64,000 nt of DNA from Natrinema saccharevitans (GTDB taxonomy: Archaea; Halobacteriota; Halobacteria; Halobacteriales; Natrialbaceae): the NCBI RefSeq assembly GCF_001953745.1, contig NZ_LWLN01000002.1:62001-126000 (forward strand), given 5' to 3'. A model generated the notes under the pieces. That model was not told where the DNA came from, ran no database searches, and worked only from the letters and a program-made list of their open reading frames with translations. Positions 25,445-34,057 of this stretch are shown one piece after another (position 1 is the stretch's first letter; the number at the start of each line of letters is the position of its first letter). Position numbers and translations under genes: made by a program.

Positions 25445-26455
25445 TATTGCGGGACGAATCCGTGTCAGTCGCCGATCATCGCCATCCGAAATACGACCGA
25501 GAATTACAAACATATGGACGTATGGAAAGATCGCTCGTCCGCCGTCATCGTCTCGCCCCGTGAACGGAACTACGAGGAAACATCGACGAGTGCCGGGTAC
25601 AATGTTTTGAAATTTTCAAACAGAGCCGTACTCGGATCGCCGTCAAACGGATACTCGGACGACGGCCGACCGCTGCCCGTCCCGTATTCGTTCGGTCGCC
25701 GTGGGATTGATGTCTGTTCGCTCTACACTCGTGTCACGTGGCTGCCCTTGCCGACCGCAACCGTTTCGAACGAACCCGTTGCCCGCGATATTGCCAGTTC
25801 AGTGTCCGCGCCAGAACACGAACGAGTCGCAACGAGAGTGTCACTGCAATCCGTCCGGAAAGCGGGACAGAACGCGAATTTAAACGAATAGTCCCGGCCC
25901 GGGTTCGTGTACCTCAAACGAGTGGCTCGAATATCCTGGCCGATTTCTCGGCGGAATAGCAGCGTGTAACCGCGCTGATTTCTCCCGTCTCGAGGTGAAC
26001 TGGCAAGAGCGGTAAACGGCCGTCAACCGCTCTCGATGGGTCAATGGAAGGCAATCTTCGCTGTACCGTCTCGAGAACCGCTGAAGTCGTGACTCGAACC
26101 GGAAATGACGAACGCTTCGGTCGCTCGAGCGGGCATCAGGTGTGCTCCCGTACGGAACGAACGGAGCGATCAATCCAGGAGGTCACCCTCTGACCGCTAC
26201 GTCGGCCGTCACACTCTCGGGTTCGTTATAATCAAACTGGGTACTGTCACATTGTGGTCGGTAACCTCATAGATATAGACACACGACGTTCTCCGAGAGC
26301 ATAAGATACATAAACGATCATTGTAATCGTTGAACCGGAATGCATTGTCAACCCTACCCTTACGGAGCGGACATATCGTCGACTGGATCTCGAGGAACGG
26401 TTGTCCGGACTGCGAACGCGTCAGAATCGCGCGTGACCTGTCGTGACTGAAAACA
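25445..26455. other. 1-kb intergenic stretch, no gene supported
   Basis: Open frames (for example 25514-25891 plus) have no motif and biased composition. TTTTGAAATTTTCAAAC at about 25605 and TATAATCAAAC at about 26228 resemble half of the operator motif. The right part holds the promoter of the NhaC gene at 26456. The length is unusual and may reflect decayed genes. Confidence 0.4.
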
Positions 26456-27922
26456 ATGGACTACGATATTCAACTCTACGACGATCTCGATCCGGATACC
26501 CGTCCCTCGTTGGGTGAGGCGTTGGTACCGGTCGCGGGGATGCTGTCGTTTCTCGCCATCGGCATCGGCATCTACGGGCTGGACCCACAGTTCCCCCTGT
26601 TCTGGGGCATCACGTTTACCGGGTTGTTCAGTTACTACTGGCTCGATATCTCGTGGGACACGTTGTACGAGGGGATCACCCAGAGTCTCCTGATGGGGAT
26701 TCAGGTGGTGTTCATTCTCTTTATCGTGTACGCGCTTATTTCCACGTGGATTCAGGCGGGCACGATACCCGCGATGATGTACTACGGGCTCAGTCTACTG
26801 ACGCCTGCAGTGTTCCTCCCGATGACGGCGGTGATCACCGCCGTCATCACGTTCGCCATCGGATCCTCGTGGACGGCAGCGGGGACGCTCGGCGTCGCTT
26901 TTATCGGAATCGGCTCCGGGCTCGGTCTCCCCGCACCGATGACGGCCGGAGCGATACTCACTGGGGCGTACACGGGCGACAAGCAGTCACCGCTGTCGGA
27001 CACGACGAACCTCGCGGCAGCCGTTACCAACACCGATCTCTACGACCACATCAACGCGATGCGGAACGGAACGACGCTCGCGTTCGTGATCAGTGTCGCG
27101 TTATTCGCGTTCCTCGGTCTCCGCGCCTCCGGATCCATTCCGGCCGATCGGGTCGCCGAGATACAGACGGCACTCGCCGGGACGTACACGATCTCCCCGC
27201 TCGCGTTCTTCCCGATCGTGGTGACGTTCGCGCTCGCGATATACGGTATTTCCGCGATCCCGGCCCTCGGGACGGGAATCTTCGCCGGCGCAGCGACCGC
27301 GATCGGACTGCAAGGAACGGGCTTCGAGCAGATCTGGACGGCGGCCCAGAGCGGCACGAACCCCGAAACCGGACTCGAGGTCGTCAACGACCTCCTGGCG
27401 AGTGGCGGCATGGTCGGCGGCTCGTGGGCCGTTACGATCGCCATTTCCGCGCTCGCACTCGGCGGGATGCTCGAATGTACCGGTATTATCGCCGTCCTCG
27501 CTCACCATCTCGGTCGGCTGAGTCGTAGCGTCGCGAGCCTGACCGGCGTGACTGCGTTCTCGGCCGTGTCGATGAACGTTCTCGCTGCGGAGCAATACGT
27601 CAGCATCGTCGTTCCGGGAATCACGCTTCGGAATCTCTACGAAGAGAAAGGCCTCAAGAGCGAAAACCTGTCGCGAGCCATCGAGTCGTCCGGGACGGTG
27701 ACGAGCGCGCTCGTCCCGTGGAACAGTGGCGCCGTCTTCATGGCGGGAACGCTCGGCGTCAGTACGTTCGACTACGCGCCGTACTATTTCCTCGGCTTCC
27801 TCTCGCCGCTGATACTCGTCCTGATGGGTGTTACTGGATGGAACATTACGCACAAGGAGACGGCAAACGCGGAGAGTTCCACAGTCGAACACGCCGAACC
27901 CGTTCCAGCCGGGGACGAGTAA
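26456..27922 (+). CDS. NhaC-family Na+/H+ antiporter-like transporter
   Basis: A 488-residue membrane protein with about 11-12 spans. The NhaC signature GDKQSPLSDTTNLAAAV follows AIGSSWTAAGTLGVAFIGIG, and a second inverted-repeat half has GMVGGSWAVTIAISALALGG. NhaC-type carriers exchange Na+ for H+ or an organic anion or amino acid. Its place between an ornithine-type aminotransferase and arginase suggests an amino-acid/cation exchange role in arginine use, but this is inference. A broken second aminotransferase gene lies just downstream on the opposite strand. Confidence 0.85.
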   Translation: MDYDIQLYDDLDPDTRPSLGEALVPVAGMLSFLAIGIGIYGLDPQFPLFWGITFTGLFSYYWLDISWDTLYEGITQSLLMGIQVVFILFIVYALISTWIQAGTIPAMMYYGLSLLTPAVFLPMTAVITAVITFAIGSSWTAAGTLGVAFIGIGSGLGLPAPMTAGAILTGAYTGDKQSPLSDTTNLAAAVTNTDLYDHINAMRNGTTLAFVISVALFAFLGLRASGSIPADRVAEIQTALAGTYTISPLAFFPIVVTFALAIYGISAIPALGTGIFAGAATAIGLQGTGFEQIWTAAQSGTNPETGLEVVNDLLASGGMVGGSWAVTIAISALALGGMLECTGIIAVLAHHLGRLSRSVASLTGVTAFSAVSMNVLAAEQYVSIVVPGITLRNLYEEKGLKSENLSRAIESSGTVTSALVPWNSGAVFMAGTLGVSTFDYAPYYFLGFLSPLILVLMGVTGWNITHKETANAESSTVEHAEPVPAGDE

Positions 27923-27934
27923 GGCCACTCGGTC

Positions 27935-28121
27935 GTTCGACGCGACTCGACTGACGCTCGCGATCGCCGCCTCGAAGAGGTCCACGCCGACGTCGAGTTC
28001 GCGGTCGCGAACGTCAAGCGGCGGCAGCAATCGGAGCGTCTTCCGCCCACAGCCACGCGTTAACGGCCGTGCTCGAGCGCGGCAGTTACGGTACAGTTGG
28101 CTCCGCTGTTTCGCGCTGCAT
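27935..28121 (-). pseudogene. remnant of a second class III aminotransferase, middle deleted
   Basis: The minus strand starts MQRETAEPTV at 28121, matching the first residues of the intact enzyme ([10 protein letters not shown]). Within about 15 bases the sequence jumps to the extreme C-terminus: AALEHG, then [20 protein letters not shown], which aligns with [19 protein letters not shown]. About 370 codons between are missing and the reading frame is broken at the junction. It ends near the stop of the NhaC gene. Confidence 0.75.
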
Positions 28122-28291
28122 ACCCTCTCACATTGAGACGAGTGTGTTATAAGTCAGTGTTTCGATAAGATAGTGTCCTCGCGGGCGGCGATGGGTGGCC
28201 GACAGGGAGGTCGCTTCGGCGGGGGGCCGCTACGCTGTGCCGGTCGTTTCTCCCGCAACAAGGGGACTCAAATCGAACGGTGACCGGAGCG

Positions 28292-29248
28292 TTACGCGAT
28301 CCGCTTGCCGAGGAGGCTGGCGGCGAGTTCGGCCGCGACTTCCGCGGTGCGGTTATCCCGATCGAGAATCGGATTCACTTCGACGATGTCGACCGAGCGA
28401 AGTAGCTCCGCGCCGCGGTCGCGGTCGGCAACGCACTCGAGTGCAGCGTGGGCCTCCCTGTATTCGACGCCGCCGCGAACGGGAGTCCCGACGCCCGGTG
28501 CGACCGTCGGGTCGAGCCAGTCGAGATCGAGGCTGACGTGAACCCCGTCCACGCCGTCGGTCGCGATATCGAGGGCGTCCTCGACGACGGCGGTGATACC
28601 GCGTTCGTCGATGTCGTGCATCGTGAACACGGTGACGTCACTTTCCTCGAGGGCGACCCGTTCGGCGTCGTCGAGGCGACGAGCGCCGACAACGACCGCA
28701 TTCGACGGTTCGACAGTCGGTGTCGCCGTCCAGTCGAGACCGTCGAACGCACCGTCGCCAGTGACGGCCGCCAGGGGCATCCCGTGGACGTTGCCGCTGG
28801 GAGAAGTGTCGGGCGTGTTGTAGTCCCCGTGGGCGTCGAACCAGAGGACTCCGATATTCGCCGCTCGTGCTGCGCCGCGGACGGTTCCCATCGCAGTCGC
28901 GTGATCGCCGCCCAGAGCGATCGGAACGTCGCCGTCCGCAATCGCGTCGGCGACCTCGTCGGCGAGTTCGTCGGTGACGTCGGCGATCTCGTCGAGATAC
29001 TTCGCATCGTCCGCCGTGTCCGGGACGTCGCACTGCTCGAGTCGGGGGACACGCAGATCACCGAAATCGGTGCAATCAACGCCGGCTGTTTCGAGTTCGC
29101 CAGCGATATCCGCATACCGGATGGCTCGCGGTCCGATGTCGACGCCGCGCCGATCCGCTCCGAGATCGAGCGGCGCGCCGAGCAGGCGAACGGTTCGAGT
29201 CGTCGATCGGTTCGAGTGATCGGTTCTGTCCTCGGTTGATGTCGTCAT
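28292..29248 (-). CDS. rocF: arginase (ureohydrolase family)
   Basis: A 318-residue ureohydrolase. The binuclear manganese ligands are in GGDHATAMG (His), WFDAHGDYNT (Asp-His-Asp) and VSLDLDWLDP (Asp-Asp). SPSGNVHGMPLA and PGVGTPVRGG are the loops that favour arginase over agmatinase. VEVNPILD closes the fold. It splits arginine to ornithine and urea. With the aminotransferase, aldehyde dehydrogenase and glutamate dehydrogenase nearby it completes a route from arginine to 2-oxoglutarate. Confidence 0.9.
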   Translation of the reverse strand: MTTSTEDRTDHSNRSTTRTVRLLGAPLDLGADRRGVDIGPRAIRYADIAGELETAGVDCTDFGDLRVPRLEQCDVPDTADDAKYLDEIADVTDELADEVADAIADGDVPIALGGDHATAMGTVRGAARAANIGVLWFDAHGDYNTPDTSPSGNVHGMPLAAVTGDGAFDGLDWTATPTVEPSNAVVVGARRLDDAERVALEESDVTVFTMHDIDERGITAVVEDALDIATDGVDGVHVSLDLDWLDPTVAPGVGTPVRGGVEYREAHAALECVADRDRGAELLRSVDIVEVNPILDRDNRTAEVAAELAASLLGKRIA

Positions 29249-29479
29249 ACTGGTGGAAAGACTCGTCGATAGGTTCGTCTCGTCGGCGGGACGTCAGCCT
29301 TCGTGTCCCACGCGTCGCGACGTCGCTGCCACTGGATAGCACGGACGGCAGTTCGCCACGTGACGTCTCGCTTTTCGATCGCCGTCCGGTCGGCCGGCAG
29401 GGCTCGAACGGGAGTTTCCCGCTTCGTCACGGACGTACTCGAGCGATCAGCTCCGAGGGCGAGCTGCCGGAGACGCGCG

Positions 29480-29599
29480 TCAGTCACTCGGTTGTTTCGC
29501 GCCGTTGCTCCAGTAGCAGTTCCCGCACCTCGGTTCCGGTTCGTGAGTGTCAATAACAGTACCACACGCTGGACACCGTCGCTTGGTAGTTACAGGCAT
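29480..29599 (-). CDS. tiny zinc-ribbon protein
   Basis: A 39-residue protein with CPACGTVIDTHEPEPRCGNCYW: two cysteine pairs spaced for one zinc. A TATA-like AGTATATATAC lies at 29632-29642, 33-43 bases upstream. Proteins of this size and pattern are frequent and expressed in haloarchaea. Function unknown. Confidence 0.55.
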   Translation of the reverse strand: MPVTTKRRCPACGTVIDTHEPEPRCGNCYWSNGAKQPSD

Positions 29600-29624
29600 C
29601 GTTCCGTCTATCGTCACGGTAACT

Positions 29625-30108
29625 CTACGGCAGTATATATACTCTTTGCAACTTCCGGCTCGACGTCGAGACGGAGCAACCGTCACGCTGTGCGGTTTCG
29701 AGGGTGACCTCGATGAGAGCGGCGGTCTCCATAACGAGTTCGGGGACTGCCGACCGAAACCGCTCGTCTTTCAGCCGGCTGGCCGGTGCGCTCATACTCA
29801 CACGAGGTGGACGTATTCACCGGTACGTTCGGCGAGTTCGTCGATCTCGTCGTGGCCCGCCATGGACAGACCGGTTTCGTTCGTACGTGTTCCGCGACCG
29901 TGACGAACTGTACGCTGAGTCGGTAGACGTCGTCTTCCTCCGTAAGGTAGCCACAGTTGTGAAGCGTCCGGAGATACGTATGGGCCGTCCCCTTCGTCAG
30001 ATCGACTGTCTCGGTGGTCTCCGTGAGCGTCCCCTCGGTGAGTCGTTTCGTGATGGCCAGTATTTCATCGAGCTTGTGGACTGGTTTGATCTCTCGTCGA
30101 CCGTTCAT
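29625..30108 (-). pseudogene. IclR-family regulator, middle deleted and frameshifted
   Basis: From 30108 the winged helix is recognisable (KPVHKLDEILAITKRLTEGT, LTKGTAHTYLRTLHNCGYL) and reads to VAEHVR. A missing base shifts the frame; in the next frame NETGLSMAGHDEIDELAERT continues to GEYVHLV. Directly after, the extreme C-terminus of an IclR protein follows (SMSAPASRLKD, VPELVMETAALIEVTLETA). About 110 residues of the effector domain are missing. The intact homologue at 21737 aligns at both ends. Confidence 0.75.
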
Positions 30109-30159
30109 TTCCGTTCCGGTTCCGAACAAAACCCTTCGTCTATAGCGCTGTTTTCCGAT

Positions 30160-30176
30160 ATTTGTATATATCAAAC
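30160..30176. promoter_or_regulatory. IclR-type operator candidate
   Basis: ATTTGTATATATCAAAC with TTTG/CAAA arms, 50 bases before the start of the broken IclR gene. It is probably its former autoregulatory site. Confidence 0.5.
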
Positions 30177-30273
30177 GGATTCATCCGAGCGCGGAACCGG
30201 GACCGACCTCGAGAGGGAACCGCGAAAGGGAAAATCGTCACCGACTCGCAGCCGATCCGACTCGCGAGCCCAG

Positions 30274-31806
30274 TTAGTCGTCGGTCGTGATGTCGGCCGA
30301 CAGTCCCTGAGCCATCTCGATCTCTTTGGAGTTGTTCATCGTCCAGGCGGTGCGTTCGGTGACGGCCTCGATCGCCTCGCGAGCGCTCGGGTAGCCGTTG
30401 CCCGATTTCTTGACGCCGCCGAACGGGAGCTGGACCTCCGCGCCGATACACGGCAGGTTCGCGTACGCGAGCCCGATATCGGCGTGATCGCGGAAGTAGT
30501 TGACTTGTCGGTAATCCTCCGAGATGATCGCCCCCGCCAGCCCGTAGGGCGTGTCGTTGTGGATCTCGACGGCGTCCTCGATCGTCCCCGAGTACTCGAG
30601 GAGGGCGACGTGGGGGCCGAAACACTCCTCGTTCAGACAGCGCAGGTCGGACTCGTAGTCGATCTCGTAGACGAACGGGCCGACCCAGTGGCCCTCCGCG
30701 TGGCCCTCGGGAATCTCCTCGGCCTCGAGTTCGAATCGATCGACCAGCACGTTCGCGCCCTCCTCGCGCGCGAGTTCGTTGTGCCGGCGGATCTTCTCGA
30801 CGTGGTCGGCCTCGATCGCCGGCCCCATGAACGTCGACTCCTCGAGCGGGTCGCCGACGGCGACGTCTTCGGCGATATCGACGAACCGTTCTTTGAACTC
30901 GTCGTAGACATCGGTGTGGACGATCAGGCGCTCGGAGGAGACACAGCGCTGGCCGGTCGTCTTGAAGCTGGACATGACCGCCGCGTGGACGGCAATGTCG
31001 AGATCGGCCTCCTCGGTGACGACGATCCCGTTCTTGCCGCCCATCTCGCAGGCCGCGAGCTTGCCGGGCTCGCCGCCGACTTTGTCGGCGATCTCGTGAC
31101 CGACTTCGGCCGAGCCGGTAAAGAGGACGGTATCGACGCGCTCGTCGTCGGTGATCGCCGCACCGGCGTCGCCGAAGCCCTGCACCATGTTGAAGACGCC
31201 GTCGGGAATCCCGCTGTCCTCGAACATCTCGGCGATGATCTGGGCACACCACGGGGTCTGCTCGGCGGGCTTCCAGACGACCGTGTTGCCCTCCACCAGC
31301 GCGATGGCCATGTGCCAGAACGGGATCGCGACCGGGAAGTTCCAGGGCGTGATACAGCCGACGACGCCCCGGGGCTTGCGGCGCATGTACGCGTCCTTGC
31401 TCCCGATCTCGGAGGGGACCACGTCGCCGTGTGGGTGTCGGGCGTTGCCCGCCGCCCACTCGACCATGTGCCAGGCCTCGGTCACGTCCGCTTTCCCTTC
31501 CGAAATCTCCTTGCCACACTCCCTCGAGACGATCTCGCCGAGTTCCTCGTGGCGCTCGCGCAGCTCGTGGTAAATCTCCCAGAGGTACTCCGCCCGGTCG
31601 ATCGCCGACAGTTCGCGCCACTCCTCGAAGGCCTCGTCGGCCGCCTCGAGGGCCCGATCGACGTCCGCCTCGGTTCCGCGCTGGAACGTCGCCAGCGTCT
31701 CGCCGGTGGCAGGGCTTTCGCTCTCGAAAGTCTCGGAGCCGGTTCCGCTCGTCCATTCGCCGTTGATATAGTGGAGATTGGCTCCACTCGCTGTTGATCG
31801 ACTCAC
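30274..31806 (-). CDS. aldehyde dehydrogenase (glutamate-semialdehyde/P5C type likely)
   Basis: A 510-residue NAD(P) aldehyde dehydrogenase. The catalytic Cys is in TTGQRCVSSERL, the general-base Glu in ACEMGGKNGIVV, the oxyanion Asn in ITPWNFPVAIP, and the NAD site in FTGSAEVGHEIA. The length fits the family. Arginase and an ornithine-type aminotransferase nearby suggest that it oxidises glutamate semialdehyde to glutamate. Other semialdehydes are possible. An IclR-type operator lies 78-95 bases upstream. It is divergent from the NhaC gene at 32188. Confidence 0.85.
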   Translation of the reverse strand: MSRSTASGANLHYINGEWTSGTGSETFESESPATGETLATFQRGTEADVDRALEAADEAFEEWRELSAIDRAEYLWEIYHELRERHEELGEIVSRECGKEISEGKADVTEAWHMVEWAAGNARHPHGDVVPSEIGSKDAYMRRKPRGVVGCITPWNFPVAIPFWHMAIALVEGNTVVWKPAEQTPWCAQIIAEMFEDSGIPDGVFNMVQGFGDAGAAITDDERVDTVLFTGSAEVGHEIADKVGGEPGKLAACEMGGKNGIVVTEEADLDIAVHAAVMSSFKTTGQRCVSSERLIVHTDVYDEFKERFVDIAEDVAVGDPLEESTFMGPAIEADHVEKIRRHNELAREEGANVLVDRFELEAEEIPEGHAEGHWVGPFVYEIDYESDLRCLNEECFGPHVALLEYSGTIEDAVEIHNDTPYGLAGAIISEDYRQVNYFRDHADIGLAYANLPCIGAEVQLPFGGVKKSGNGYPSAREAIEAVTERTAWTMNNSKEIEMAQGLSADITTDD

Positions 31807-31883
31807 GTTCGACCGTTCGCCGGTGGCGCATATAATTGTTCATCTTTGAGTGAGCGATCCGTGATACGGCTCGCTGGGAGATG

Positions 31884-31901
31884 TTTTCGTATATATCAAA
31901 C
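31884..31901. promoter_or_regulatory. IclR-type operator candidate before the aldehyde dehydrogenase
   Basis: TTTTCGTATATATCAAAC; the right ten bases are identical to the site at 30160-30176. It overlaps the expected TATA region of the gene starting at 31806. The surrounding interval 31807-32187 otherwise holds only promoter-like AT-rich DNA. Confidence 0.55.
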
Positions 31902-32045
31902 ACAGACTCGAACGAACGCGGCGACTGCGAGGGGAGCGAACACGAACGGTAGAGCGTGGTAGGCGGTCACCTATCGGACGCTACACGATCACACGAACCC
32001 CGAGATATTACATACATATGTTAGTAATGTAGGGCGATGCGCGTG

Positions 32046-32062
32046 GTTTGATATTCTGAAAT
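32046..32062. promoter_or_regulatory. weak IclR-type operator before the second NhaC gene
   Basis: GTTTGATATTCTGAAAT keeps a perfect left arm (GTTTGATAT) and a poor right arm, about 125-140 bases upstream of the ATG at 32188. Confidence 0.35.
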
Positions 32063-32187
32063 GAAGCGGTATCGTGACGGGAGTTCCCGGGACCGTCGAC
32101 CACGCGAACGCGAACACGGACTCGATACCATGTCATAGAACATCACCCATGGAAAGACTTATCAATAGACATGATGGAGTAAGCTCC

Positions 32188-33870
32188 ATGGGTGAATTCG
32201 GGATACTATCCCTCGTACCACCGCTTTTAGCAATCACGTTAGCAATTACTACGAGGCGTATAATCCTTTCACTGTTCGGTAGCATCTGGTTCGGTGCCGT
32301 CATCTATACCGGCGGACTCGGCGTCGGACAGACGTTCGACTGGGTCGTCGCCGCCATCATCGCCGATGGCGGGTTTCACGCGGAAATCCTGATTTTCACG
32401 CTCCTCCTCGGGTCCGGCGTTGCGCTGATCTGGCGACTGGGCGGTGCAATCGCTATTCAGGAGATTGCGAGCGAGCGCCTCGAAACGAGACGGAAAGTCG
32501 GGGTCGTCGCCTGGCTGTTGGGTATCGCGCTGTTTTTCGACGACTACGCAAACACCGCGATCATCGGAAACACGATGCGCGAAACGTCGGACCGCGTCAA
32601 CATCTCGCGCGAGAAGTTGTCCTACATCGTCGACTCGACGGCCGCTCCCGTCGCGACGATCGGAATTTCGGGATGGGTCGCGTTTCAGCTGTCGATGATC
32701 GACGAGGCGTTCGGCAATATCGAAACCGAAGCGGGCGTCCGGACACCGGACGTCTTCACCGTCTACCTCGAGTCGATCCCGTACAACGCCTATGCGATTC
32801 TCGCGATCGTCATGGTCGGCATCATCGTGGTTACACAGCGGGATTACGGCGAGATGCTCACGGCGGAGCGCCGGGCCTGGCAAACGGGCAAGGTCAACGA
32901 CGACGATGCGGACCCGCTACAGGAGGTCGAGGGCAATCTCAGTGATCCGATCACTGATCGACCCATGCTTCGGACGTTCCTGCTCCCGATCGTGGTCCTG
33001 ATCGCCGTTACGATCGGCAGCGCGCTCCGTACCGGGTACGACGGCCAGCCGGTGGTCGAGTCGCTGCTCGCGGGCGAGTTCGCGACGTTCGTCGAAACGG
33101 CGACGACCGTCGCCGGCAACGGGTCCTGGACGACTGCACTGGTCTGGGGCTCGTTTGCAATGGTCGCGACAGCGTTCACCATCGGTATCGTATACGACCT
33201 GTGTACGGCCGACGAAGGCGTCGACGCGGTCCTCGAAGGGTTCGAACTCATGCTGACTGCGGTGACGGTTCTGATCCTCGCGTGGTCGATCAGTACCGTC
33301 GCCGACGCGCTGGGGACGGGGGCGTACGTCGCGACGCTGGTCGAAGGTACGATTCCGATGACAGTGTTTCCCGTTGCCGTCTTCATCACCGCGACGTTCA
33401 TCTCGTTCACGATGGGATCGTCGTGGGCGACCATGAGTCTGCTGACGCCCGTTGCACTCTCCGTCGCGTTCGATCTCACCGGCGGGTTCGGGCTCGCTCC
33501 CGCCACCGTGGGAGCGGTGTTCTCCGGCGCGATCTTCGGGGACCACACGTCACCGATCTCCGACACGACCGTTCTCTCGTCTACCTTTACGGGTGCCGAT
33601 CTCGTCGACCACGTCCGGACGCAAGCGTACTACGCGACGACCGTTGCGACCGTCGTCGTCGTTTGCTATCTCCTGTACGGGTTCTTCGACGTGCCGCCGC
33701 GGGTATTCTTGCCGATCGGCGTCGTCCTGCTTGCCGGACTCGTATACGGTCTGTCGGAATTCGACGCTAACCGGAGAGGAATCGACGTCGGGGCAGTACG
33801 ACGCGGCGTTGCCCCGGCCGAGCAGGATGCCGACTCCGACCGCGGTACGTCGCCGGAGGGGACCGACTAA
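32188..33870 (+). CDS. NhaC-family transporter
   Basis: A 560-residue membrane protein with about 12-13 spans. Family signatures: LFFDDYANTAIIGNTMR in the first half and FTMGSSWATMSLLTPVALS with GDHTSPISDTTVLSS in the second. The start MGEFGILSLVPPLLAITLAI fits the family; an ATG at 32149 would add 13 residues. The C-terminal tail is acidic and cytoplasmic. It is divergently transcribed from the aldehyde dehydrogenase, with IclR-like words between. Likely a Na+-coupled exchanger for an amino or organic acid. Confidence 0.85.
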   Translation: MGEFGILSLVPPLLAITLAITTRRIILSLFGSIWFGAVIYTGGLGVGQTFDWVVAAIIADGGFHAEILIFTLLLGSGVALIWRLGGAIAIQEIASERLETRRKVGVVAWLLGIALFFDDYANTAIIGNTMRETSDRVNISREKLSYIVDSTAAPVATIGISGWVAFQLSMIDEAFGNIETEAGVRTPDVFTVYLESIPYNAYAILAIVMVGIIVVTQRDYGEMLTAERRAWQTGKVNDDDADPLQEVEGNLSDPITDRPMLRTFLLPIVVLIAVTIGSALRTGYDGQPVVESLLAGEFATFVETATTVAGNGSWTTALVWGSFAMVATAFTIGIVYDLCTADEGVDAVLEGFELMLTAVTVLILAWSISTVADALGTGAYVATLVEGTIPMTVFPVAVFITATFISFTMGSSWATMSLLTPVALSVAFDLTGGFGLAPATVGAVFSGAIFGDHTSPISDTTVLSSTFTGADLVDHVRTQAYYATTVATVVVVCYLLYGFFDVPPRVFLPIGVVLLAGLVYGLSEFDANRRGIDVGAVRRGVAPAEQDADSDRGTSPEGTD

Positions 33871-34057
33871 CGCCCGCGACGATGTCCCGGCACCCGCCGT
33901 CTCTCGGTATCGTTCCGCTCGATTCGAAAGGCGAGTCGCCCCCTCCGAACCCCCCGTCCGGAACGGATACGTAGCAACGAGCGGGCCAAACCGCTTCAGC
34001 CGGCGAAGTGATAACCGGAAGGGGAGATCATAAGTATCTGGTTTACGATGACAGTGT

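Noticed and set aside
29704-31797. A 697-codon open frame on the plus strand opposite the aldehyde dehydrogenase
   Set aside because: The minus strand has an intact dehydrogenase with all catalytic motifs. The plus frame has Val/Asp/Arg-rich shadow composition.
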